Shown here piece after piece: positions 21,086-21,214 of a stretch of DNA of 21,214 bases (positions within the stretch are counted from its first letter, which is position 1; each line of letters starts with the position of its first letter). The notes under the pieces were generated by a model. That model did no database searches and was not told the origin of the DNA. It saw only the letters and a list, made by a program, of their open reading frames with translations. This stretch comes from Halovivax sp. (GTDB lineage Archaea; Halobacteriota; Halobacteria; Halobacteriales; Natrialbaceae): the NCBI GenBank assembly GCA_007119345.1, contig SKPV01000140.1:1-21214 (forward strand), given 5' to 3'. A program made the position numbers and the translations under genes.

Positions 21086-21214
21086 ATGCGGCACCTATCG
21101 ACGCTCGGACTCGTCTGTCTCCTCGTCCTGTCGTTGCCGGCCGTTGCGGGCGGCGCCGCCGTGGCGCACGCGGACGCCGCCGGCGCCCCGCCGGCCGGTC
21201 ACGCTCCGGACGCC
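21086..21214 (+). CDS. Exported protein, N-terminal part only
   Basis: An ATG at 21086 opens a frame that runs off the window after 43 codons. Residues 1-24 read as a Sec-type signal: MRHLSTLGLVCLLVLSLPAV followed by AGGAAVAHADA, with likely cleavage after one of the Ala-x-Ala positions. The mature start is Ala/Gly/Pro-rich. A GGAG at 21077-21080 lies five bases before the ATG, a Shine-Dalgarno-like spacing that is rare among the largely leaderless genes here. The rest of the protein is outside the window, so no function can be given. Confidence 0.6.
   Translation, partial: MRHLSTLGLVCLLVLSLPAVAGGAAVAHADAAGAPPAGHAPDA

Noticed and set aside
1..21214. tRNA or rRNA genes and insertion sequences
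   Set aside because: I saw no tRNA-like cloverleaf arms with a GTTC(A/G)A loop, no rRNA stretches and no transposase frame. The reading was by eye, so a structural RNA search could still find a small one.

Overview
The window is chromosomal DNA from a halophilic archaeon (class Halobacteria). The evidence is very high GC, strongly acidic predicted proteins, a halophile-type [2Fe-2S] ferredoxin with an acidic N-terminal domain, two haloarchaeal DUF7344-like winged-helix proteins, Tat-type lipoproteins, a haloarchaeal prepilin/prearchaellin peptidase, an archaeal-type isoleucyl-tRNA synthetase, and many genes with an AT-rich element centred about 25-30 bp before the start codon, as expected for leaderless transcripts. 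No rRNA, tRNA, CRISPR array, transposase or phage gene was seen.

Layout. 1-1738: a partial membrane protein with octapeptide repeats and a PiT-family phosphate transporter, both on the minus strand. 1739-2674: ferredoxin, its terminator hairpin, and two intergenic tandem repeat arrays (39 bp and 26-27 bp periods). 2962-5632: four minus-strand genes, namely a TrmB-family regulator, a small charged protein (DUF5789-like) and two DUF7344-like regulators. 5736-9482: a divergent catabolic cluster. On the minus strand a small four-cysteine protein overlaps a beta-keto acid cleavage enzyme (BKACE/DUF849). On the plus strand a ring-cleaving VOC dioxygenase overlaps a maleylacetate-reductase-like Fe-ADH protein. 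9595-13258: zinc-ribbon protein, PibD-type peptidase, small membrane protein, HIT hydrolase, DUF2891 protein. 13366-15848: uracil-DNA glycosylase (type 4-like Fe-S cysteines), Tat lipoprotein, small membrane protein. 15969-19235: ileS. 19439-21214: a 37-residue membrane microprotein, a DUF4382 lipoprotein, an NTF2/SnoaL-like protein and the start of an exported protein.

The most interesting functional proposal is the 5.7-9.5 kb cluster. A hydroquinone-type ring-cleavage dioxygenase, a maleylacetate-reductase-like protein and a BKACE could together carry a hydroquinone-like compound through maleylacetate and beta-ketoadipate to acetoacetate plus succinyl-CoA. This is inferred from gene families and linkage, and no enzyme for an intermediate semialdehyde oxidation is visible.

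The most unusual DNA-level feature is the density of short tandem repeats with unrelated unit sequences but similar periods (20-27 bp in seven arrays, plus one of 39 bp). They lie both between genes and, always in multiples of three, inside genes, where they have added low-complexity peptides to a membrane protein, the Fe-ADH protein (twice) and the uracil-DNA glycosylase. A palindrome inside ileS appears to have added about 16 residues between domains.
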